A DNA stretch of 64,000 nt. Source: Adhaeribacter arboris. Lineage in GTDB: Bacteria; Bacteroidota; Bacteroidia; Cytophagales; Hymenobacteraceae. Positions 42,313 through 49,470 of the stretch are shown piece by piece; within the stretch, counting starts at the first letter, position 1, and every line of letters begins with the position of its first letter. Under the pieces are notes generated by a model, which made no database searches, was not told the DNA's origin, and saw only the letters and a program-made list of their open reading frames with translations. Position numbers and translations under genes: made by a program. The stretch spans positions 5,890,001 to 5,954,000 of the forward strand of contig NZ_PYFT01000001.1 of assembly GCF_003023845.1 (NCBI RefSeq). Reading direction: 5' to 3'.

Positions 42313-43542
42313 ATGACGGAACATATTCCTTCGGGTTTTGAAGCATTAAACGCCACCAGCCGGGCGCTGTATCCGAAAGAATCTATGCTGGCGGTTGAAA
42401 CCAAGCGCAAGCGGTTGTTTATTGGTTTGCCGAAAGAAACTTCTTTGCAAGAAAATCGCCTGGGTCTTACTCCGGAAGCCGTGCGGCAGTTAACAGACCA
42501 AGGTCACGAAATTTGGGTAGAATGCGGCGCCGGAGGACCTTCTAAGTATTCCGATCATGAGTTCTCCGAAGCGGGCGGACGGGTGGTTTACTCCACTAAT
42601 GAAATATACGAGGCAGATATCATTCTTAAAATTGCTCCTCCTACTTACGAGGAAATAGAATCTTTCCGGCCCGGTCAAACCCTGATATCGGCTCTGCAAC
42701 AAGGTAGCCTTACCGCCGAATACATAAATGCCTTGTGCCGCAAAAAAATTAACGCCATTGCTTTTGAATTTTTAAAAGATAAATCGGATACCCGGCCCGT
42801 AGTGCGCGCTATGAGCGAGATTGCCGGCAGTACCGTAATGCAGGTAGCCGCCGAATATTTAAGCTCCAGTAATGATGGAAAGGGTGTTATTTTAGGAGGA
42901 ATTACCGGCGTACCGCCCACTCAGGTGGTTATTTTAGGAGCAGGCACCGTAGCCGAATACGCTACCCGGGCGGCGCTTGGTTTAGGAGCCGAAGTAAAAG
43001 TTTTTGATGATCATATTTATAAGCTGCGGCGTTTAAAGCAAAATATCGGGGCCCAGTTATTTACCTCTACTCTGGATGGAGCTGTACTAAACAACGCGAT
43101 TAAACAGGCCGATGTGGTGATTGGGGCTTTTTCGGTGAAAGAAGGCAAGCCTTCCCTGGTTATCACGGAATCCATTGTGTCGCAAATGAACCCGGGTTCC
43201 ATTATTATTGATGTGTGTATTGACCAGGGTGGGTGTTTCGAAACTTCGGAACTTACCTCGCACAGCCGGCCTATTTTCCGGAAATACGATATTATTCATT
43301 ATTGTGTACCCAATATTGCCTCGCGGGTGCCGCGCACGGCTACCAACGCCTTAAGTAATATTTTTACGCCTATATTTATTGAAATTTCGAAATATGGCGG
43401 GGTCAACGAAACGCTTTTTACCCACGAGTATTACCGCAGTGGCGTTTACATTTACAAAGGCAGCCTGACCAATGCCATGATCGCCAAAAAGTTTAATATG
43501 CGTTACAAAGAACTTAGCCTGATGATCGCCGTACGGAACTAA
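42313..43542 (+). CDS. Alanine dehydrogenase / transhydrogenase-alpha-like protein, catalytic residues replaced
   Basis: 409 residues with about 33 extra at the N-terminus. The fold markers are clear: IGLPKETSLQENRLGLTPEA, the Rossmann loop VVILGAGTVAEYATRAALGL (about 210), IIIDVCIDQGGCFETSELTS and VPNIASRVPRTATNALSN. By hand alignment with B. subtilis Ald, the catalytic Lys of VKEP is Ala108 (ILKIAPP) and the catalytic His of TYLHLA is Gln129 (SALQQGS). The cofactor and Asp-Gln-Gly motifs remain. It may be a dehydrogenase with other chemistry, or a non-enzymatic relative. The porX / tsaE / ald order is known from other Bacteroidota. Confidence 0.85.
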   Translation: MTEHIPSGFEALNATSRALYPKESMLAVETKRKRLFIGLPKETSLQENRLGLTPEAVRQLTDQGHEIWVECGAGGPSKYSDHEFSEAGGRVVYSTNEIYEADIILKIAPPTYEEIESFRPGQTLISALQQGSLTAEYINALCRKKINAIAFEFLKDKSDTRPVVRAMSEIAGSTVMQVAAEYLSSSNDGKGVILGGITGVPPTQVVILGAGTVAEYATRAALGLGAEVKVFDDHIYKLRRLKQNIGAQLFTSTLDGAVLNNAIKQADVVIGAFSVKEGKPSLVITESIVSQMNPGSIIIDVCIDQGGCFETSELTSHSRPIFRKYDIIHYCVPNIASRVPRTATNALSNIFTPIFIEISKYGGVNETLFTHEYYRSGVYIYKGSLTNAMIAKKFNMRYKELSLMIAVRN

Positions 43543-43647
43543 GATTTTAATTAAAATAGTAGCAGGTTGGCTAATCGAATGCTTAAAGCGGACGCCCGTT
43601 TTAACCTGATACTTCTTTCAAAAGTAAATCTATTATAAACAAAAACA

Positions 43648-44067
43648 ATGAGTTCCGTAATTGCAAGTGCGGACCGCAGTACCGGAATGGTGGCTACGGT
43701 TAAGATGGGAAGTCAATCCATGAAAATTGATGAATCGGGAGTAGCCACCGGAGAAGATACCGGTCCTGGGCCAATGGATTATATTATGAGCGCCTTAGGC
43801 TCTTGTACGGTTATTACGCTGCAAATGTATGCGCAACGCAAGAACTGGCCCCTGGAACGAGCCCAGGTAACCTTGCAGCAGCGAACTCTATCGGGTTTAG
43901 AAGCCGACTTAACTCCAGGAAATAAACGTACTGTTATTAGTAAAACCCTGCAACTTACCGGCGATCTTACCCCGGATCAAATCGAGCGGCTTAAAGATAT
44001 TTCTTCCCGTTGTCCCGTCCAACGAACCCTAGAAGCCGGCGTACTTATCGAAACTACGTTGGTGTAA
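43648..44067 (+). CDS. OsmC/Ohr family peroxiredoxin-like protein
   Basis: 139 residues, standard. The first reactive Cys is in ALGSCTVITLQMYA (about residue 52), the second in SSRCPVQRTLEAG (about 122). Family members reduce organic hydroperoxides with these two thiols. GPMDYIMSALGSC fits the OsmC/YhfA side of the family rather than Ohr, where the motif differs. Monocistronic, with a strong terminator at 44187. Confidence 0.88.
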   Translation: MSSVIASADRSTGMVATVKMGSQSMKIDESGVATGEDTGPGPMDYIMSALGSCTVITLQMYAQRKNWPLERAQVTLQQRTLSGLEADLTPGNKRTVISKTLQLTGDLTPDQIERLKDISSRCPVQRTLEAGVLIETTLV

Positions 44068-44186
44068 AACAATTTTGGGACTAAATTACTCTTTGTTTCT
44101 TGAGATGGTAGGCACCAAAATATTAGAAAGTCCTGTACAACCAGAATTACGTATTTCTTTTAGCGGTTGTCTATCATGAATAATAT

Positions 44187-44235
44187 AAAACAATCGGCCC
44201 CAAATAGTGCTATTCTATCTGGGGCCGATTGTTTT
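44187..44235. terminator. Bidirectional terminator between osmC-like and yceI-like genes
   Basis: AAAACAATCGGCCCC (44187-44201) pairs perfectly with GGGGCCGATTGTTTT (44221-44235), a 15-bp stem with A and T ends on both strands. It sits between convergent genes. Confidence 0.9.
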
Positions 44236-44326
44236 ATAATGGCAAATAAACGATATAGGTTTAGTTTTAAGTATTCTCCCGCCAAGTGAACTCGCAGGAA
44301 AATCCTAGAAACTTAAAAATATAGCC

Positions 44327-44998
44327 TTACAATTTGGCGGTTTTAGTTTTACCGGCTACTAATTTAATGTCCATTACAAATATATCATCAATAATCTTGT
44401 CAGCGGCCGTACCCAACATGCTGGAGCGGAATTTAATGTCGTATTTAATCCGGTCAATTTCTACTTTGGCAAGAGCTTCGGCATTGGCGCCATCCACTTT
44501 TACGGTAGCCGGGAAAGTAACCGGATTGGTAATACCTTTAATAGTAAGGTCGCCGGTAATAGTATAATTGGGCTCGCCGGCTTTCGTGCTAGCGATGGGC
44601 GCTGCTTTGGTAATTTTAAACGTAGAAGTAGGATTCTTTTCAACGGAGAAAAAATCTTCGGATTTTAAATGGCCGGTTAGTTTTTTGTTAAACTCTTCAT
44701 TCGTAATATCCACGTCGGTAATGGTGGTCATGTCCATTACAAAGGTACCACCCACTAATTTTTTACCGTTTACTTGCAAGCTGCCTTTCGATAATTTAAC
44801 GGTGCCCGTATGTTGGCCACCTACTTTTTTAGCCGTCCAGTTAATGGTACTAGCGGCCGGATCGGCTTCCAGGGTAGTAGCGGCAACGGCTTTAGTAGTG
44901 GCTTTTTTTACCGGATTACGCGGTGTGCCGTTAAGAGTAGCACTACCAATAAGTAAAGTTAAAGCTAGAATCGAGGTAGAAATTTTAATTGTTCTCAT
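44327..44998 (-). CDS. YceI family periplasmic protein
   Basis: 223 residues. Signal peptide MRTIKISTSILALTLLIGSA, then a spacer and the YceI lipocalin-like domain: AASTINWTAKKVGGQHTGTV, LKSEDFFSVEKNPTSTFKI and TITGDLTIKGITNPVTFPAT. YceI proteins bind polyisoprenoid-like lipids in a barrel in the periplasm; the exact role is unsettled. It stands alone after the bidirectional terminator. Confidence 0.9.
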   Translation of the reverse strand: MRTIKISTSILALTLLIGSATLNGTPRNPVKKATTKAVAATTLEADPAASTINWTAKKVGGQHTGTVKLSKGSLQVNGKKLVGGTFVMDMTTITDVDITNEEFNKKLTGHLKSEDFFSVEKNPTSTFKITKAAPIASTKAGEPNYTITGDLTIKGITNPVTFPATVKVDGANAEALAKVEIDRIKYDIKFRSSMLGTAADKIIDDIFVMDIKLVAGKTKTAKL

Positions 44999-45112
44999 AA
45001 GTAGTGGTTAATTGAAGTGAAAAATTTTGATTTGGTTAAGTAAAAAGAAGCGAAAGTAAATTAATTGGTTTTTAGTAAATTATTATAGTTTTTTAGGAAT
45101 TAGCCCAAAATT

Positions 45113-45700
45113 TTAGGCCGGGAGCACAAAAGTAAAGCCCGCATGTACATTTTTCTCCATTGGTTTAATGTCCATTAGTAGAACTTTGTTGTAAATTCCA
45201 TCTCGCTGGTTTTGCGGTTCGTCCGGAAAATATAGCTGCGTAGTTAAAATAGATTTTCCCGGAGCCTGCACTTTTACGTGAATATGTCGCGTGCGACCCG
45301 TATACAAACCCGGTACAATGGTCTCTAGCCGGAAGTTACCTTTGTTATCGGTGTATTGATGACCACGGAGCCGGAAACCGTTGTTGTCGTAATTGCCGGC
45401 GTCATCGGCGTGCCACCAGTCCAGTAAAGCTTTAGCTACCGGCTGGCAATTAGTATTGACTACCTGCCCGGTTAAAATAAGCTTGGTGCCGGAAATACTC
45501 GCTTCCATTAAACTATTTCGTTCCGGCGATTCGGGCTTAAAATAAGGACCTTCGGTTTGGGAAGGTGTGGGATCATCGTGGTCGTCGCAAGCGGGAGTAG
45601 GCGGCAAAGTAGCCGGTCGGATTTTAGGCAACAAAGCCCATAAACCCAGTAAGGGAAGGGGAGACAGAAAAGCCAAAAATTTACGCCTGCTCGTTTTCAT
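45113..45700 (-). CDS. Tat-exported intradiol ring-cleavage dioxygenase-like protein
   Basis: 195 residues. MKTSRRKFLAFLSPLPLLGL is a twin-arginine signal (SRRKFL). The catalytic domain has TEGPYF, LLDWWHADDAGNYDNNGFRL, GLYTGRTRHIHVKV: the two Tyr and two His that bind non-haem Fe(III) in protocatechuate/catechol dioxygenases can be seen (Tyr in GNYDN and GLYTG, His in RHIHV). It would cleave a catechol-type ring between the hydroxyls outside the cytoplasm. No other aromatic-degradation genes are near. It is at the small end for the family. Confidence 0.87.
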   Translation of the reverse strand: MKTSRRKFLAFLSPLPLLGLWALLPKIRPATLPPTPACDDHDDPTPSQTEGPYFKPESPERNSLMEASISGTKLILTGQVVNTNCQPVAKALLDWWHADDAGNYDNNGFRLRGHQYTDNKGNFRLETIVPGLYTGRTRHIHVKVQAPGKSILTTQLYFPDEPQNQRDGIYNKVLLMDIKPMEKNVHAGFTFVLPA

Positions 45701-46093
45701 CTTTTTATGCTATGCTTTTCATTTTAATCGTCTAATACTCCTTAAATTAACTAAATATAATAAGTAGCTTTTTAAAAACCTTAAGTCTTAAAATTTTCTG
45801 TTTCAATCCATTCTCTTGTTTGAATTTCAGGCTATTATTACTAACAAGAATTTAAATTTTATTATGAAGCCATCATCGGGTAAAATCCAACTGCCGGGTT
45901 ACGGCTTCCGGTGCTATCAGGTCGGTTACCAGGTAACCCGCTGGCAGTTAGACTTCCCGATTTTTATGCGGAATGTAATGTGCCCCGCATAAGAGTAACT
46001 TGCAGTAATGCCTAAATAGTGGCACTTGCGCTAGCTATTTTAATTTTTCCTGTTTCCCCAGAGTTGGCGGTGCAACTTAATTTAAATTAAATT
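45701..46093. other. Gene-free stretch downstream of the TonB-receptor pseudogene
   Basis: No supportable gene. A 43-codon plus-strand frame from 45864 has no family traits. A hairpin TTATGCGG / CCGCATAA (45964-45992) is present. The stretch may hold further decayed sequence linked to the pseudogene next to it. Confidence 0.4.
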
Positions 46094-46472
46094 TTATTTT
46101 TTAGGGGCTTGCTGATTGCTATTACCCGAGTCATCGCCTTTTATGTCGTTGTTACTCACGGAGCGGGTTTTGCGGCGCGGCGCATCAAAGCTCATTTTGC
46201 CGATTTTATAACTAAAAATTACTTTCCCGCCTTAGTTAAGCAATCGCATTTTCGTGCTTTGGTTAAATAACGGCGACGTAGATTCGGATTTAATCGGCGT
46301 GCTCCGGATTACAAAATTTTCGGCGGCTAAACCAATACAGCCTTTTTTATCGGTAAAATCTTTTTTCATGCCCAACGAGTACATTTTAAAACCGCTCTGC
46401 GTACCCTGTAATTGTAGCCTGAGCCAAGTAGCCGCTGCTTACCAGTAATAAGGTGTAAATAAATTTTTTCAT
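46094..46472 (-). pseudogene. Remnant of an outer-membrane beta-barrel (TonB-receptor family) gene: signal peptide joined to the last ~100 codons
   Basis: From the ATG at 46472 the frame gives MKKFIYTLLLVSSGYLAQA, a good signal peptide, then runs out after 28 codons. In the next frame, right after this junction, LQLQGTQSGFKMYSLGMKKD continues as FTDKKGCIGLAAENF, FNQSTKMRLLN, a stop at 46234-46232, then GGKVIFSYKIGKMSFDAPRR and a hydrophilic tail ending QQAPKK at 46094. The C-terminal phrase FSYKxGKMSFDAPRR plus NND-rich tail is the end of the OMP_b-brl_3 TonB-dependent receptor family. So the middle (about 700 codons) was deleted, with a frameshift and a nonsense change after it. Confidence 0.72.
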
Positions 46473-46826
46473 ATAAGATGGGGGCTATTATTTTATCTAT
46501 TAGTTTCTCCCTGATTCAGAAAAAATCACAACCTTATAAGGTGGTAAATAAATTTCACTAACCGGCGATTTATGAAACAAAGCAACAAAGAGGAAGGCAC
46601 ACTTAAAAAAAGAATAGATAGAAAGCCAGAGAATACCGACTAAAGGCTAAAAGTGGTCTATGAAACTTGTTTGATACCCAGTGATTACAGATTATAGGTA
46701 GTTGATAGACAAATATTTCTTGCTGGTCGGTGTGATTGGGGAAATGGTCGAGGATCGCGGGTAGATACTTCTTTAATCCTTACCTTTAAATTGAATTTTA
46801 TCTTTTGAATTCCTAACTCCTTATAA
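46473..46826. other. Gene-free stretch upstream of the LytS-type kinase
   Basis: No gene, repeat copy or clear promoter could be supported on either strand; the sequence is AT-rich and unstructured by eye. Confidence 0.4.
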
Positions 46827-47897
46827 ATGCCTTCTTTAATTCGCCGAAATATTTCCGTTTTTATACAAATCCTGGTTTGGGTTTTATTGGCCTTCCTGTT
46901 GTTATTATTTCAGCCGCTTACCTCAGAAGTAAAATTACCGTTCCAATTCTGGATAAAGCAAGCCATATTGTTTGGGGCATGGCTGGGGACTTTTTATTTA
47001 AATGCCAAGGTGTGGGTGCCAAAACTACTCCTGACAAATAGAACCGGGTGGTTTTTTATAGCTGCTCTTGGAACGGCTGTTGGGGTAGTTCTTCTAATTT
47101 ATCTGGTTGAAGTAGGATTGCATATACCGGAACTCATGCACCAGGCTTTCCATCCGGGCAAACCTCGGAAAGCGGGTATGGGACCTCCTTTATATTCTCT
47201 TATTGGGGTTTTATTTTCTACTATTATGGTATTAGCCATTGGCACCAGCATTACCACCGTGCAAAAATGGCAGAAAGATGCGCAACTCCGGCAGTTACTG
47301 GAACAGGAAAAAACCAGTACCGAGCTGTCTTTTTTAAAAGCGCAGATTAATCCGCACTTCTTTTTTAATACGCTTAATAATATATATGCCCTTACCATGA
47401 TCAATATCGACTCATCCCGGCAGGCTTTGCACACCTTGTCGCGGATGATGCGATACGTTTTATATGAAACCACCAGCGGCACTACCTTGCTCAGCAAAGA
47501 ACTCGGATTTATTGAGGATTATATTAAATTGATGCAATTACGCTTGACGGAAAACGTAGAAGTTGCTTTTTGTAAACCTAACCCAGTAAATGACGTGATG
47601 ATTGCCCCCATGTTGTTATTACCTTTCGTCGAAAATGCGTTTAAACACGGGGTAAGTACTATTTTGCCGTGTCACATTCAAATTAAGGTAGAGCAGCAAG
47701 GTTCGGAACTGCGCGTACACGTAAACAATACCATCGTAAACGAGAAAAAGTTGGTGTTGGAAGAAAGTACCGGCATTGGCCTGGTAAATACCCGCCGACG
47801 TTTGGATTTGCTGTACCCGGGCAATTACCAGCTAACCGCCGGTGAAAATACCCCGGAAAACGAATACCAGGTACATTTAACTTTAAACCTATCCTGA
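46827..47897 (+). CDS. Sensor histidine kinase, LytS/YpdA (His_kinase) type
   Basis: 356 residues. Four predicted membrane helices in 1-145 (about 11-30, 43-60, 75-95, 125-143), then a short coiled coil (LRQLLEQEKTSTELSFLKAQ) and the phosphoacceptor in INPHFFFNTLNNIYALT (His177), the hallmark of this family. ATP-binding motifs: LLPFVENAFKHG (N box) and TGIGLVNTRRRLDLLYPG (G box). Its stop overlaps the start of the LytTR regulator, so it is its partner. The signal is unknown. Confidence 0.92.
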   Translation: MPSLIRRNISVFIQILVWVLLAFLLLLFQPLTSEVKLPFQFWIKQAILFGAWLGTFYLNAKVWVPKLLLTNRTGWFFIAALGTAVGVVLLIYLVEVGLHIPELMHQAFHPGKPRKAGMGPPLYSLIGVLFSTIMVLAIGTSITTVQKWQKDAQLRQLLEQEKTSTELSFLKAQINPHFFFNTLNNIYALTMINIDSSRQALHTLSRMMRYVLYETTSGTTLLSKELGFIEDYIKLMQLRLTENVEVAFCKPNPVNDVMIAPMLLLPFVENAFKHGVSTILPCHIQIKVEQQGSELRVHVNNTIVNEKKLVLEESTGIGLVNTRRRLDLLYPGNYQLTAGENTPENEYQVHLTLNLS

Positions 47898-48631
47898 TGC
47901 TTACTTGTATCGCCGTGGATGATGAACCGCTGGCCTTAGGCCTGGTTTGCGCCTTTATTGAACAAACGCCTTTTCTGAAATTAGTGGGCCGGTACTCCAG
48001 CGCCATTGAAGCCTTACGAGGCTTGCACGAACAACCCGTAGATGTTTTATTTCTGGATATTCAAATGCCCGATTTAACGGGTATTGAACTGGCCCGGGTC
48101 TTGGATAAAGGTAAGCCTGGTAAAAACCCACGCGTTATTTTTACCACCGCTTTTAATCAATTTGCCCTGGAAAGTTACCGGGTAGATGCGCTGGATTATT
48201 TAGTAAAACCTTTTAATTACGAAGAGTTCTTGCGGGCAGCCTCCAAAGCCAAAGCTTATTTCGATTTGATTCAGCCCCAGGTTAATGCAACTGCAGCCGC
48301 AACTCCCGAAGAAGAATACTTGTTTTTAAAAGTAGAGTACCAGTTAGTGCGCATTTCTTTTAATGATATTTTGTACATCGAGGGTTTAAAAGACTACGTA
48401 AAAGTGCACCTGCAGAGCGAAGCAAAGCCATTGCTCTCGCTAACCAGTCTGAAAGCCCTAGAAGAAAAATTGCCTGCCCGGCGGTTTATGCGCATTCACC
48501 GTTCTTTTATTGTAGCCTTGGATAAAATCAAAGCCATTACGCGCAATACGGTACAAATAGGAGAAACTATGATTGCGGTTAGTGATCAGTACAAAGAAAA
48601 TTTTAATCAGTTTTTAAATAAATGGGTGTGA
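47897..48631 (+). CDS. LytTR response regulator
   Basis: 244 residues. Receiver domain (1-120): acidic pair DDE at 8-10, phosphoacceptor Asp54 in LFLDIQMPDLTG, and Lys in YLVKPFNYEEF. LytTR DNA-binding domain (about 138-240): LFLKVEYQLVRISFNDILYI, EGLKDYVKVHL, LPARRFMRIHRSFIVALDKI. The pair with the kinase (1-bp overlap) is the usual Bacteroidota arrangement. Target genes are not shown by the sequence; no LytTR-type direct repeats were identified nearby. Confidence 0.93.
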   Translation: MLTCIAVDDEPLALGLVCAFIEQTPFLKLVGRYSSAIEALRGLHEQPVDVLFLDIQMPDLTGIELARVLDKGKPGKNPRVIFTTAFNQFALESYRVDALDYLVKPFNYEEFLRAASKAKAYFDLIQPQVNATAAATPEEEYLFLKVEYQLVRISFNDILYIEGLKDYVKVHLQSEAKPLLSLTSLKALEEKLPARRFMRIHRSFIVALDKIKAITRNTVQIGETMIAVSDQYKENFNQFLNKWV

Positions 48632-48661
48632 GAGTTGGTAGTTTTAATATTGCCTTCTCTT

Positions 48662-48852
48662 CCGTTGAGACTGTACCAGTCTCAATAGAGCAGTGCTGAT
48701 GCGGTGAAGCCGTACCCTGTTTGCCTCGTGGCCGGCGGGCCTCGTTTGGCTCTCTCGGGCGGTCTAAGCTTGTTTTCCTCCTGCGTCGGAATGCTCCGCA
48801 CCACAACCTTAGAAGGCCCTCCATAGCCAAACTGGTGTCAGTTGCCAGTAGC
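48662..48852 (+). repeat. Dispersed structured repeat, copy D (inverted partner of copy E)
   Basis: CCGTTGAGACTGTACCAGTC then TCAATAGAGCAGTGCTGATG; GGCCGGCGGGCCTCGTTTGG; GGGCGGTCTAAGCTTGTTTT; CACAACCTTAGAAGGCCCTC then CATAGCCAAACTGGTGTC. Arms 48744-48768 and 48808-48832 pair at 19 of 25 positions. The match to copy E runs on through AGTTGCCAGTAGC, beyond the usual end of the repeat. Confidence 0.88.
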
Positions 48853-49249
48853 AACGCTACTTTCACTGTATTATAATTTAAGGGGGTATTTAATGCTTGT
48901 CTGAATTCTGGGTGGCATCTAGTCGGGCAAACCGATAGCCATTCCTTTAAGCAATCAGGTAAAATTTCTATCGGCCAGTTGCAAATCCCGAAGTATTTCG
49001 GGGAGGCCGGACGATGAAGCTCACGAGCGGAACGTTCGCGAGATAATAAGGTTTACTAAAAAAAACTGTTTTTCAGAAGTAAAGTTTATAGGTAAATAGC
49101 TAAATAGGTTCCTCCTAGAGGATAGAAAAAGGTAATGCTTAAAACCAAATAACTTAAAGCAAAGAAAGCACTTTTTACCAGTAAGTTTTAGTAATTATTA
49201 GCTCAAGTTCCCACCACATACTTAAACCTAAATTCTAGTAAAAGCAGCA
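48853..49249. other. Spacer between the two inverted repeat copies
   Basis: About 400 bp without a supportable gene. It contains two hairpins: CCCGAA-GTAT-TTCGGG (48987-49002) and CTCACGAGCG / CGTTCGCGAG (49020-49042, imperfect). The rest is AT-rich. Enclosed by copies D and E in opposite orientation. Confidence 0.55.
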
Positions 49250-49440
49250 GCTACTGGCAACTGACACCAGTTTGGCTGTGGAGGGCCTTCTAAGGTTGTG
49301 GTGCGGAGCATTCCGAGGAACGAGGAAAACAAGCTTAGACCGCCCGAGAGAGCCAAACGAGGCCCGCCGGCCCTGAGGCAAACAGGATACTGCTCCACCG
49401 CATCCGCACTGCCTTATTGAGACTTGAAAAGTCTCAACGG
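49250..49440 (-). repeat. Dispersed structured repeat, copy E (inverted partner of copy D)
   Basis: Read on the minus strand: CCGTTGAGACTTTTCAAGTC then TCAATAAGGCAGTGCGGATG; GGGCCGGCGGGCCTCGTTTG; GGGCGGTCTAAGCTTGTTTT; CACAACCTTAGAAGGCCCTC then CACAGCCAAACTGGTGTC, then AGTTGCCAGTAGC. The 5' hairpin TTGAGACTT/AAGTCTCAA is a perfect palindrome. It is the only copy of the five in this orientation. Confidence 0.88.
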
Positions 49441-49470
49441 AATAACTGAACAATAGAAACCTATCAATTA

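Noticed and set aside
45864-45995. 43-codon plus-strand frame MKPSSGKIQLPGYGFRCYQV
   Set aside because: Short, isolated, no ribosome-binding site or family; covers a hairpin.
46254-46448. 64-codon plus-strand frame
   Set aside because: It is antisense to the TonB-receptor pseudogene, which has clear protein similarity on the minus strand.
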